Shown: piece by piece, positions 53,692 through 61,672 of the stretch | Layout: each line of letters opens with the position of its first letter | How positions within the stretch are numbered: the stretch's first letter is position 1 | Assembly (NCBI GenBank): GCA_041574955.1 | Contig: JBFGNS010000002.1 | Coordinates: forward strand, 14,827 to 78,826 | From: CALZJC01 sp041574955 | Lineage (GTDB): Bacteria; Acidobacteriota; Thermoanaerobaculia; Multivoradales; JAHEKO01 | Direction of reading: 5' to 3' | Length of the DNA: 64,000 bases | Translations under genes and position numbers: made by a program | Notes under the pieces: model-generated | Databases searched by the model: none | The model's input: only the letters and a program-made list of their open reading frames with translations | What the model was told of the DNA's origin: nothing

Positions 53692-54234
53692 ATGCAGCGC
53701 GCGGCGCAGCCTGCCGAACCGGCTGCCGAGCTGGAGTGGATCGAGGCCAGCAAGCGGGGCGACGGCGACGCTTTCGGCCGGCTGGTCCGGCAGCACCAGC
53801 AGCGCGTCTTCAGGCTCGCCGGCCGCTTCTTCCGACGGCGCGAAGACGTCGAGGACGTCGCCCAGGAGACCTTCCTCACCGCCTGGCGCAAGCTCGACAC
53901 CTACGCCGCACGCGCGCCGTTCGAGCACTGGCTGTCGCGCATCTGCCTGCGCCTCTGCTACGCCCGGCTGCGCCGCAAGCGGCCGGACGAGAGCGCCGAG
54001 CTGCGCGAGGTGGCGGCCGGACGGCCGGACCCCGACGCCGGGCTGGACGTCGAGCGGCTGCTCGCCCACCTGGCGCCGGCCGACCGCATGGTCCTGGTGC
54101 TGCTCGACGGCGAAGGCTGGTCGACCGCCGAGATCGCACGGCGGCTGGGCTGGACGCGGGTGAACGTCAAGGTGCGCGCCCACCGCGCGCGCGCTCGGCT
54201 GCGCAAGCTGGTCGAGCAGGAGCTGCCGCGATGA
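53692..54234 (+). CDS. ECF-family RNA polymerase sigma factor
   Basis: A 180-residue extracytoplasmic-function sigma factor. Region 2 is at about 22-92 with EDVEDVAQETFLTAWRKL binding the -10 and core. Region 4 is at about 118-176 with LVLLDGEGWSTAEIARRLGW and VKVRAHRARARLRK as helix-turn-helix. It has only these two regions, as ECF factors do. Start ATG 53692 is the first after a poorly coding leader; a TTG eight bases upstream is in a different frame. It overlaps the anti-sigma gene (ATGA). In this family the sigma factor is held inactive by the membrane anti-sigma protein encoded next to it and released by an envelope signal. Confidence 0.93.
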   Translation: MQRAAQPAEPAAELEWIEASKRGDGDAFGRLVRQHQQRVFRLAGRFFRRREDVEDVAQETFLTAWRKLDTYAARAPFEHWLSRICLRLCYARLRRKRPDESAELREVAAGRPDPDAGLDVERLLAHLAPADRMVLVLLDGEGWSTAEIARRLGWTRVNVKVRAHRARARLRKLVEQELPR

Positions 54235-54623
54235 GCTGCCGGGATTTTCGCGAGCTGCTGAGCAGAATATCGGGCCCGGCCCGCGGCTCGGACGACCAGG
54301 CCGCGCTCGCCCGCCACCTCGAGCAGTGCGACGACTGCGCCCGCTTCGCGCGCCGCTGGCACGAGCTGCGGCGCGGTCTGCGGCGGTCGCCGGCAGTGAC
54401 GCCCGACGCCGGCTTCGCGGCTCGCGTCGTGGCGCGTCTGCCGGCGCCGCCCGACCCGCTGTCGTGGGCCGCGCTGCGCCTGCTGCCGGCGTCGGTGGCA
54501 CTGGTGCTGGCGCTCACCGGCTGGTGCCTGCTGGCGACGCCGCCGCCGACCACCGTGGCCGACGAGCTGGCGGGCGGCGATCTGCTGACCTGGGTGGCCG
54601 CCGGAGAGGAAAGCGGGCGATGA
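54231..54623 (+). CDS. Anti-sigma factor with zinc-binding ZAS-type motif
   Basis: A 130-residue protein. The N-terminal cytoplasmic part carries HxxxCxxC (H29, C33, C36) in RHLEQCDDCARF, the zinc-binding anti-sigma (ZAS) motif that binds sigma factors. A single transmembrane segment lies at about residues 82-102 and a short periplasmic tail follows. Its ATG overlaps the sigma-factor stop and its stop overlaps the next start by four bases each, so three proteins are made in coupled amounts. The likely signal is sensed through the periplasmic tail or through the Spy-like partner. Confidence 0.88.
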   Translation: MSCRDFRELLSRISGPARGSDDQAALARHLEQCDDCARFARRWHELRRGLRRSPAVTPDAGFAARVVARLPAPPDPLSWAALRLLPASVALVLALTGWCLLATPPPTTVADELAGGDLLTWVAAGEESGR

Positions 54624-55084
54624 AGCGCTGGCAGGCGCTCGCGGCGGTGGCCGGGGTGTTCGTGCTGGGGATCGCCGGCGGCGCCCTGGGTGCACACCTC
54701 TACTACTCCCGCTCGGTCGCCGTGAGGCCGCCCGGCCCGCCGGCCTTCGGTGGTCCGTTCTTCGCCCGCCAGCTCCACCGCCAGCTCGACCTGAGCCCCG
54801 AGCAGGCACGCGAGATCGACCTCATCCTGGCCGACTCGCGCCGCCAGGCCGAGACGCTCAGGCGCGACATGGCGCCGCGCTTGCGTGCCGTGATGGAGGA
54901 CACCAACCGCCGCATCGTCGAGCTGCTCAGCCCCGAGCAGCAGCAGCGCTTCGAGCAGCTTCGCCACCGGCACCGGCGGCGTGCCGAGCGGTTCCTGCAC
55001 GGCCGCGGCGGGCCACGCCACCCGCGCCACCAACCGCCGGGCGGTCCGCCGCCACCCGAGCCGCCGCCCGCCAACCCGCCCTAG
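54620..55084 (+). CDS. Spy/CpxP-like membrane-anchored periplasmic sensor
   Basis: A 154-residue protein with an N-terminal membrane segment (about residues 5-25, uncleaved in appearance). A helical domain follows with LDLSPEQAREIDLILADS and LLSPEQQQRFEQL, the two LTxxQ-like motifs of CpxP/Spy and CnrX-type metal sensors. The C-terminus is His/Pro-rich (HRHRRRAERF, GRGGPRHPRHQPPGG). In CnrX- and ZraP-like systems such a His-bearing periplasmic domain senses metal and controls an ECF sigma factor. Its position as the third coupled gene of this operon suggests the same for an unknown metal or envelope stress. A GGAGAGGAA ribosome site precedes the ATG. Confidence 0.82.
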   Translation: MKRWQALAAVAGVFVLGIAGGALGAHLYYSRSVAVRPPGPPAFGGPFFARQLHRQLDLSPEQAREIDLILADSRRQAETLRRDMAPRLRAVMEDTNRRIVELLSPEQQQRFEQLRHRHRRRAERFLHGRGGPRHPRHQPPGGPPPPEPPPANPP

Positions 55085-55088
55085 CCGG

Positions 55089-56498
55089 CTAGCCCTCGCC
55101 GAGGATCGCGAGCAGCGCCCGCTGGGCCACCGGCGACAGGATCAGCTCGAAGTGCCCGCCGTCGACCTGCACCGGCGCACCCGCCAGGCTCGCCGTCTCG
55201 GCCGGCGACAGCCAGAGCTGGCTAGCCACCGCGGCGTGCCCGTCGCCTGGCGCGTGCAGCCGGCGGGCCAGCCACGGATGGCGGCGCAGCCAGCGGTCGC
55301 CGGCGAACCGCGTCCGCCAGCCCACCCGGCGCGGCTCGAGAACGGCGCGCACCGGGGTCGCGGCGGCGCCGTTCTGCACCAGGTACAGGCGGGGCGGCGC
55401 GACGCCGGGCGTGTCCCGCCGCAGCTGGCGGTGGAACCGGCCGGCGCGGTCGAGCGCTTCCGCCAGCCGCCGCACCCTGTCCTCGTGGCTGCCGAACAGG
55501 TCGCGGCGCCCGCCTCGCTCCAGCCGGCGGCGTAGGACGGGATCGAAGATCGACCAGCCGTAGCTCCGCCAGCTGGCGACGTCGAACAGATCGACCGCCA
55601 GCGGCTCGCCGCCGGCGTCGAGGAACAGGTCGGAGCGGAAGACCGGCAGGTCCTCGAACACCGAGCGCAGCGTGAACACCAGCTCGGGGCTCCAGAAACG
55701 GCCGACGCCCGGCACGTAGCGGCGCCCCCGCAACAGCCACTCGAGGTTGCGCAGGCTGCCGCCGTTGGCGGTCGAGACCAGGATGAGCTGGCGCAGCTCG
55801 AGGCCCGGCGGCGGGGCGGCACCGCCGCCCTCCGCCTGCTCGAGCGACGCGCCACCGTACTTGGCGAGCCAGCGGCAGATGTGCGCGCCGTTGCTCTGAC
55901 AGATCAGGGTGACCGGCATGCGCTGCGCGCCGCGCGCCCGACGCAAGCCGTCGAGCTGCGCCGCCAGCCGGCCGGCCGAGAGCGCGTTCTCCTGCCGCCA
56001 GTCGTAGCCGAACAGGAACAGGTCGGCCGCCGGGTCGGGCTGCTCGAGCCGGCCGAGCCGGTAGCCGTGGCGCTCGAGCAGGTCGACGATCGGTTGGTAG
56101 ATCGGCTTGACCAGCGGCCCGATCCGGATCCGCCGGATGACGCCGCCGACTTCGAGCGGGCCGCCCGCCCGCGGCCGGCCCGTCACCGGCAGAGCCAGCT
56201 CGTAGCCTCGGTCGCGGGGCGCGAACAGCGCCCGGCCGTTGCCCCACGCCAGCCGGCCGCTCGCCGGATCGCGCAGCCGGGTGCCGGTGATCCCCGGCAC
56301 CAGCACCACCGGAACCCGCCGCTCCGCGTCGCTCAGCGCCGGCGAGGCCGGCACCGGGCGGTGGGCGCAGGAGGCCACCAGAACGGCCGCCAGACAGGCG
56401 GCCAGACCGGTCACCACGAGGGCCACCGGAGCGCGTGCGCGGCGCGCCACCGGCGTCGCCGCCCGGACGCTCGCGAGCCAGCGAAACATGCGCGCCAT
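55089..56498 (-). CDS. LCAT-like alpha/beta hydrolase lipoprotein
   Basis: A 469-residue predicted lipoprotein (hydrophobic run and lipobox LVASC near residue 44). The domain matches lecithin:cholesterol acyltransferase-like hydrolases: PVVLVPGITGTRLRD, LFLFGYDWRQEN, a nucleophile elbow that reads CQSNGAH (Ser), and late PGDGHAAV and DGGHFEL that can provide the Asp and His. In this family lipid ester transfer or hydrolysis occurs. The elbow is CQSNG instead of GHSxG. It is convergent with the Spy-like gene with four bases between stops. It starts at ATG 56498 or 56489. Confidence 0.75.
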   Translation of the reverse strand: MARMFRWLASVRAATPVARRARAPVALVVTGLAACLAAVLVASCAHRPVPASPALSDAERRVPVVLVPGITGTRLRDPASGRLAWGNGRALFAPRDRGYELALPVTGRPRAGGPLEVGGVIRRIRIGPLVKPIYQPIVDLLERHGYRLGRLEQPDPAADLFLFGYDWRQENALSAGRLAAQLDGLRRARGAQRMPVTLICQSNGAHICRWLAKYGGASLEQAEGGGAAPPPGLELRQLILVSTANGGSLRNLEWLLRGRRYVPGVGRFWSPELVFTLRSVFEDLPVFRSDLFLDAGGEPLAVDLFDVASWRSYGWSIFDPVLRRRLERGGRRDLFGSHEDRVRRLAEALDRAGRFHRQLRRDTPGVAPPRLYLVQNGAAATPVRAVLEPRRVGWRTRFAGDRWLRRHPWLARRLHAPGDGHAAVASQLWLSPAETASLAGAPVQVDGGHFELILSPVAQRALLAILGEG

Positions 56499-56550
56499 GC
56501 TACCGGCAGGCGAGGCCGCCCGCCGGTGGGCAGCCGGCGGCGGGGTCGAC

Positions 56551-56578
56551 TTGACAAATGGGCCCGATCTGGTAAAAC
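56551..56578 (+). promoter_or_regulatory. Sigma-70-type promoter
   Basis: TTGACA at 56551-56556 and TAAAAC at 56573-56578, with a 16-base spacer, are in an AT-rich patch 117 bases before the next ATG (56695). This is one of the strongest promoter matches in the window, and it gives a normal leader of about 110 bases. Confidence 0.55.
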
Positions 56579-56694
56579 GAGCTTCTCAACAGTTTCTCAG
56601 GGCGCGCGGGCATCGGTCGGGTGAGCCACTCTTCCGGGGGGTGGGGTCCAGCCGCGCCACCGTCCGGGCGCCGTGGCCGCGAGGTGCGGCGACC

Positions 56695-57456
56695 ATGCAA
56701 CAGCCCGGCAGCTACGACCACCCGGAGACCGAGCCGGTCGAAGCCCGCGTCTCGCCCGGCGCCTGGACCGACAACCGGCCGTGGGAAACCGACTCGCTGC
56801 CGATGGCGCGCGGCGAGCCGTTGTGGATGGGGGTGGTCGCGGCGTGCGCGGCCGTAGGCCTGTCGCTGGCCGACATGGCGCTGCTCTACTCGCCCGCAGG
56901 CGGCTACGCCGACGCCGGCTACGGCTTTCTCGCCGACGTGCCGCGCTGGCGGCTGCTGGTCGGCCACTACCTCGGCCTCCTGCTGCTGCCGCTCTACCTG
57001 CCGGGCTACTGGCTGGTCTACCGTGGCCTGCGCCGCGCCGGCCAGCGTCGCGCGGCGGCGGTGCTCGGGTTGGCGGGCTCGATGGTCGTCCTCGGTGCCG
57101 GCTTCCACGCCCTCGTCGCGCCGATGGCGGTCGCGGTGCGCCAGCCCGACGCCGCGGCCCTGGTGGCGGCGGCGCGGCCGTTCACCGAGCCGCTGCACCT
57201 ACTGGTCAACCTGCTGCTGGCGGCCGCCTCGCTGCTCTTCGCCTTCGCCGTCGCCGGCGGCCGCAGCCGCTTCCCGCGCTGGCTGGCGGCCGCCAACCCG
57301 CTGCTCGTGGGTCTGGTCCTCGTCCTGCCCTACCTGCTCGCGCCGCGCTCGCTGCTCGCGCTGCTGGCGCTGCCCGCCAGCTTCAACCTCGCTCACCTGG
57401 TGTTCTTCACGCTGGTCACCTGGAGCCTGCGGCACCCGCCGGGCCCGGAGCCCTAG
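56695..57456 (+). CDS. Membrane protein of unknown function (DUF6796-like)
   Basis: A 253-residue polytopic protein. After a 35-residue polar N-terminus come about seven hydrophobic segments, with a membrane pattern of WMGVVAACAAVGLSLADMALL, LLVGHYLGLLLLPLYLPGYW, GLAGSMVVLGAGFHALVAPMA and more. Length and this pattern resemble DUF6796 proteins, whose role is unknown. The ATG at 56695 fits the promoter at 56551. The stop overlaps the end of the convergent M20 peptidase gene by four bases (a shared CTAG). Confidence 0.6.
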   Translation: MQQPGSYDHPETEPVEARVSPGAWTDNRPWETDSLPMARGEPLWMGVVAACAAVGLSLADMALLYSPAGGYADAGYGFLADVPRWRLLVGHYLGLLLLPLYLPGYWLVYRGLRRAGQRRAAAVLGLAGSMVVLGAGFHALVAPMAVAVRQPDAAALVAAARPFTEPLHLLVNLLLAAASLLFAFAVAGGRSRFPRWLAAANPLLVGLVLVLPYLLAPRSLLALLALPASFNLAHLVFFTLVTWSLRHPPGPEP

Positions 57457-59060
57457 CCGCCCCCGGCGACCGCGCTTTCCGCGGTCGCCTGCCACAGCTC
57501 GCCCAGCCGGGCGATCAGGTTGGCGTAGACCTCGATGCCGCGCCACAGGTTGGCCAGCCGCAGGTTCTCGTCGGGCGCGTGCTGGTTGTTGTCGTGATTG
57601 ACGATCGGCACCACGATCAGCGGTGCTCCGAGCTCCCTGCGGAAGCGCTCGAGCGGCAGGCTGCCGCCCAGACTGGGCACCTCGATCACCGTCCCGCCCA
57701 CCGCCTCGGCCACCGCCGCCACCACCGCTCGCGACACCGGCAGACCGGGGTCGGTCCACAGCGCGGGATACCCCTCCTCCCACTCCAGCCGCACCAGCCG
57801 CCCGGTGGCGCGCCGGGTCTCGGCGTCGGGCTCGTCGGCCACCAGACGGTAGCCGAGGCGGCGTAGGTGCTCCTCGGTCAGCCGGCGCACCTCCGCCGGC
57901 GTCTGGTCGGGCACCAGCCGGAAGTCGATCGACGCCCGCGCCTCGGTCGGAACGGCGTTCTTCGCCCGCTCGCCGACCTCGCCCGACGCCACGCCGCGCA
58001 GGTTGAGGGCCGGCCGCAGGATGCTCTCGGCGAGCCGGCGGCCGCCGCCCTCGACCCGACCCAGCGCCAGCGAATCGCGCAGGCCGGCGTCCGGGTCCGG
58101 AACCCCCTCCAACGCCTGCTGGGCGGCGGGGGTCAGCGGCCGCACCGAGGCGTAGAAGCCGTCGATCAGGATCCGGCCGTCGCTGTCGCGCAGCCCGGCC
58201 AGCAACTCCGCCAGCTCGGCCGCCGGGTTGGGCGCCCAGTTGCCGTAGTGGCCGCTGTGCAGCGGCCGCAGCGGTCCGTAGACGGTCAGCTCGAGACCGA
58301 CCACTCCGCGCACCCCGAACACCACCTGCTGGCGGCCGCTCTGGTGCACCGGGCCGTCGCAGAACAGCCACAGATCGGCGGCCAGCAGCTCGGCGTGGGC
58401 GGCGAGCTGGGCGGCCAGGTTGGGCGAGCCCGCCTCCTCCTCGCCCTCGAAGAAGAACTTCAGGTTGACCGACGGCTCGACCCCCGCCGCGCGCAGCGCG
58501 TCGAGGGCGGTCAGCATGGCTACGATCGGTCCCTTGTCGTCGCTCGCCGAGCGCGCGTAGATGCGCCACTCGGGATCGTACGGCGGCGTCAGCTCGCCGG
58601 CGGTCAGCAGCCGCCCGCCGCGCTCGACGGCGGCGCTGCGTACCGCCGGCTCGAACGGCGGCGTCAGCCACCGCTCGGCAACCACCGGCTGGCCGTCGTA
58701 GTGGGCGTACAGCACCACCGTGCGCTCGGCGCCGGGCGCCGCCAGCTCGCCGTAGACGGCCGGCGGGCCGGGTGCGCCCTCGAGCAGCCGGGCGGAGACG
58801 CCGCGCGCTTCGAGCAGCCGCACCAGGTGGAGGGCGTTGCGGCGGATGTCCTCGGAGTCGGCGGCCCGGTTCGGCAGCCGCACGAGCTCGAGCAGCTCGC
58901 CCACCACCTCGGCCTCGTGTGCCTGACGGTAGGCGCGAACCGCCTCGAGCAGGCCACCTGCGGCCGGGGCGGCGCCCGCCGCCAGCACAGCCACCAGCGC
59001 GACGGCGGTCACCAGCCGTCCACCAGCCGGCCGTCGGTTGCCGGATCGACGGGTTATCAT
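57453..59060 (-). CDS. Secreted M20-family metallopeptidase
   Basis: A 535-residue zinc exopeptidase of the M20 (ArgE/DapE/carnosinase-like) family. A signal peptide precedes the domain (VTAVALVAVLAAGAAPA). Metal-ligand motifs in order are LYAHYDGQP (His/Asp), SASDDKGP (bridging Asp), FEGEEEAGS (catalytic Glu and metal Glu) and NHDNNQHAPDE (last His). All are intact, so it should be active as a di- or oligopeptidase. The dimerisation-type insert is between about residues 240 and 390. The ATG at 59060 is preferred over a GTG 18 bases upstream. A GACAAT element lies just upstream and no ribosome site is seen, so it may be leaderless. Confidence 0.88.
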   Translation of the reverse strand: MITRRSGNRRPAGGRLVTAVALVAVLAAGAAPAAGGLLEAVRAYRQAHEAEVVGELLELVRLPNRAADSEDIRRNALHLVRLLEARGVSARLLEGAPGPPAVYGELAAPGAERTVVLYAHYDGQPVVAERWLTPPFEPAVRSAAVERGGRLLTAGELTPPYDPEWRIYARSASDDKGPIVAMLTALDALRAAGVEPSVNLKFFFEGEEEAGSPNLAAQLAAHAELLAADLWLFCDGPVHQSGRQQVVFGVRGVVGLELTVYGPLRPLHSGHYGNWAPNPAAELAELLAGLRDSDGRILIDGFYASVRPLTPAAQQALEGVPDPDAGLRDSLALGRVEGGGRRLAESILRPALNLRGVASGEVGERAKNAVPTEARASIDFRLVPDQTPAEVRRLTEEHLRRLGYRLVADEPDAETRRATGRLVRLEWEEGYPALWTDPGLPVSRAVVAAVAEAVGGTVIEVPSLGGSLPLERFRRELGAPLIVVPIVNHDNNQHAPDENLRLANLWRGIEVYANLIARLGELWQATAESAVAGGG

Positions 59061-59143
59061 CCGGGCGCATTGTCCCACAGCTCCCCAGCCGGCCCGGCCG
59101 CCCGCGGCGCCGGCCGAAGGTCGTCGCCGGAGGGGAGGTGAGC

Positions 59144-60595
59144 GTGGAGCTGCTGGCGTGGGCGGCCGAGTGGCTGCTGACTCTCGCGGCCGGCGTCGCC
59201 GGCCTGCTGGCGCTGGTGATCCTGCTGCGCGCCTTCGTGTCGCGCCGGCTGGCAGAGCTTCGTTCCTGGCACTCCGACCGCGTGCTCGAGGAGCTGCGCG
59301 CCGCCGACTACGCCGCTGACCCCGGCCTCGAAGAGCTGTTCGAGCGCGAGCGGGCGCTGGTCCGCCTGGTGCAGGAGAGGGCGGCGGAGGACGACCCGCC
59401 CCCGCTCAGCCGCTACCTGCCGGGCGGGCGGAGGGCGCCGGCAGGGCGCAACCTGTCGTTCCTGTTGACCGCCGAGGAGCCACGCGCCGCCGCCCTGGTG
59501 CTGCACGGCCTGACCGACTCGCCCTACCTGATGCGCGGAGCGGCCGAGGCGTTCCACCGCCGGGGCGCCACCGTTCTCGGCCTCCGCCTGCCCGGGCACG
59601 GCACCGCGCCCGGCGGGCTGCTGTCGGTGCGCTGGCAGGACTGGCTGGCGGCGGCGGAGTACGGCGCTCGCCAGCTCGAGCGGCTGGCGCCCGGCCGGCC
59701 GCTGTGGCTGTCGGGTTTCTCCACCGGCGCCACGCTGTGCTTGCACCTGGCGCTGACGGCCGCGCTCGACGGCGGCCGGCGGGCTCCCGCCGGGCTGGTG
59801 CTGATGGCGCCGGCGGTGGACCTCTCCTGGGTGGCCCGCTTCGCGCTCTGGCACCGCACGCTCAGCTGGCTGCCGTACTTCACCAAGTTCCGCTGGCAGG
59901 ACGTCAAGCCGGAATGCGACCCCTGCAAGTACAGCTCGTTCCCCAAGCGGGCGGGCGCCGAGATCTACCGGCTGACCCAGGCCAACTGGTCGCTGGCCCG
60001 GCGCTTGACCGCCGACCAGCGGCGGGCGCTGCCGCCGATCCTCGCCTTCCAGTCGCTCGCCGACGCCACGGTGGCCGCCGACGGCATCGCCCGCCTGCTG
60101 CTCAAGGTGGGCGACGCCGACGACGAGCTGGTGCTGTTCGACCTCAACCGCTCGCCCGAGCTCGAGGGCTTCCTGAGCGAGGACGCCGAGCTCGGCTTCC
60201 CGCAGCCGGCGCTGCGCGACGGCGCGCCAGCGCCGTTTGCGGTCACCCTGGTGACCAACCGCGAGACCGGCACCGGCGCCGTCGAGGAGCTGCGCTGGGC
60301 ACCGGGCGCCGCGGGCTTCGGCACGGTCGCCGCCGGCGAGAGGCGGACGGTGGACGAGAGCTGGCCGCAGGACGTCTTCAGCCTGTCCCACCTGGCGCTG
60401 CCGGTGCCGGCGGAAGACCCGCTCTACGGCGCCGGCACCGAGCTGGGTGACGCTCTGCCGTACGGCGAGCGCGGCGTCCTCGAGCAGCCGCTCGAGGACC
60501 TGATGAGGCTGCGCTACAACCCGTTCTTCGTCTACCTGAGCCGGCGGCTGGCGGCCTTCGTCGCGGCAAGCGGCGGGCCGCCCGCGATCCGTTAG
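59144..60595 (+). CDS. Membrane-anchored alpha/beta hydrolase (carboxylesterase-like)
   Basis: A 483-residue protein. The first 35 residues form a transmembrane anchor, followed by a helical spacer. The hydrolase core shows HGLTDSPYLM (oxyanion site), RLPGHGTAPG and a nucleophile elbow GFSTGATL. A late ILAFQSLADATVAADG region can carry the Asp. This is the Est30/monoacylglycerol-lipase-like layout. Start GTG 59144 has GGGGAGG at five bases; a GTG two codons earlier is too close to it. The next gene begins 25 bases downstream on the same strand. Substrate unknown. Confidence 0.78.
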   Translation: MELLAWAAEWLLTLAAGVAGLLALVILLRAFVSRRLAELRSWHSDRVLEELRAADYAADPGLEELFERERALVRLVQERAAEDDPPPLSRYLPGGRRAPAGRNLSFLLTAEEPRAAALVLHGLTDSPYLMRGAAEAFHRRGATVLGLRLPGHGTAPGGLLSVRWQDWLAAAEYGARQLERLAPGRPLWLSGFSTGATLCLHLALTAALDGGRRAPAGLVLMAPAVDLSWVARFALWHRTLSWLPYFTKFRWQDVKPECDPCKYSSFPKRAGAEIYRLTQANWSLARRLTADQRRALPPILAFQSLADATVAADGIARLLLKVGDADDELVLFDLNRSPELEGFLSEDAELGFPQPALRDGAPAPFAVTLVTNRETGTGAVEELRWAPGAAGFGTVAAGERRTVDESWPQDVFSLSHLALPVPAEDPLYGAGTELGDALPYGERGVLEQPLEDLMRLRYNPFFVYLSRRLAAFVAASGGPPAIR

Positions 60596-60620
60596 GATCG
60601 CGCCCCGGAGGAACGAGACG

Positions 60621-61667
60621 ATGAGCGAATCGAAGCCAGTCGCGCCGCCCCGCCTCACCGTCACCGAGCTGCTAGGCGACGGCATCGGCCCGGAGCTCGC
60701 CGAGTCGGTCCACAGCGTGGCGGAGGCGCTACCGCTGTCGCTCGAGTTCGAGCCGGTCGACTGGTCGCTCGAGCGTCGCGAGCGCGACGGCGATGCCGCC
60801 ATCGACGAGGCCGCGGAGTCGATGCGGCGCACGCGGCTGGGGCTGAAGTACCCGACGGTCACCCGCACCCGCAGCCCCAACCGCCTGATCCGCCGGCGGC
60901 TCGGCTTCAGCGTCATCTACCGGCCGGCAACGACGATCGAGGGCGTGCGCTCGAACTTCACCGACAAGCTCGATCTGCACATCGTGCGTGTCGCCACCGG
61001 CGGCACCTACGGCGACCCGGGCCAGCTGGTAGGCCGGGACGCCGCGGTGTCGATCCGAATGGTCGAGCGCCAGCCGGTGGAGGAGGCGGCGACCTTCGCC
61101 TTCGAGCTGGCCAGCCGCCACGGCTATCCGGTGACCTCGTCCTCGAAGTACACCATTCAGCGGGTGACGGACGGCCTGTTCGAGGAGGTGGCGCGCGAGG
61201 TGGCCGCGCAATACCCCGACGTGCCGCACACGGTCGAGCTGTTCGACGCGCTGCTCGCCAAGGTGGTGATCAAACCTTCGAGCTACCGCGTGGTGCTGGT
61301 GCTCAACGAGTACGGCGACTTTCTCTCCGACATGGCCTCGGGGCTGGTGGGCAGTCTGGGCACCGGCGCCAGCGGCAACTTCTCGTTCGACGCCGAGCGC
61401 CGGGTGGAGGTCGCGATGTTCGACCCCGCCGGTGGCACCGCGCCCGACATCGCCGGCCGGAACGTCTGCAACCCCACCGGCATGCTGCTGTCGTTCGGCA
61501 TGCTGCTCGACCACGTCGAGCGGCGCGACCTGGGCGAGGCGCTGCGGAACAGCCTGTACTCGGCGATCCGCGAAGGCGAGTCGACGCGCGATCTGGGAGG
61601 CCAGCTCGACACCGACCAGTTCACCCGCACGGTGGTCGACCGGATGGTCGACCGGATCGCGGTCTGA
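60621..61667 (+). CDS. Isocitrate/isopropylmalate-type dehydrogenase, divergent
   Basis: A 348-residue beta-decarboxylating dehydrogenase fold protein. LGDGIGPE near the start, the metal motif YGDFLSDMASGLVGSLG (D233, D237) and APDIAGRNVCNPTG (NAD-binding loop region) identify the family. It departs from standard enzymes in two places. The substrate-loop region that reads VRENTEG in isocitrate dehydrogenase is VRVATGGTYGDPG here. The F(E/V)PxHGSAPDIAG loop is FDPAGGTAPDIAG, so the usual His is missing. It is therefore probably a relative acting on another substrate, or a NAD/NADP-binding variant, rather than housekeeping LeuB or Icd. GGAGGAACG precedes the ATG, and the gene lies 25 bases after the hydrolase. 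Confidence 0.8.
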   Translation: MSESKPVAPPRLTVTELLGDGIGPELAESVHSVAEALPLSLEFEPVDWSLERRERDGDAAIDEAAESMRRTRLGLKYPTVTRTRSPNRLIRRRLGFSVIYRPATTIEGVRSNFTDKLDLHIVRVATGGTYGDPGQLVGRDAAVSIRMVERQPVEEAATFAFELASRHGYPVTSSSKYTIQRVTDGLFEEVAREVAAQYPDVPHTVELFDALLAKVVIKPSSYRVVLVLNEYGDFLSDMASGLVGSLGTGASGNFSFDAERRVEVAMFDPAGGTAPDIAGRNVCNPTGMLLSFGMLLDHVERRDLGEALRNSLYSAIREGESTRDLGGQLDTDQFTRTVVDRMVDRIAV

Positions 61668-61672
61668 GTCTC

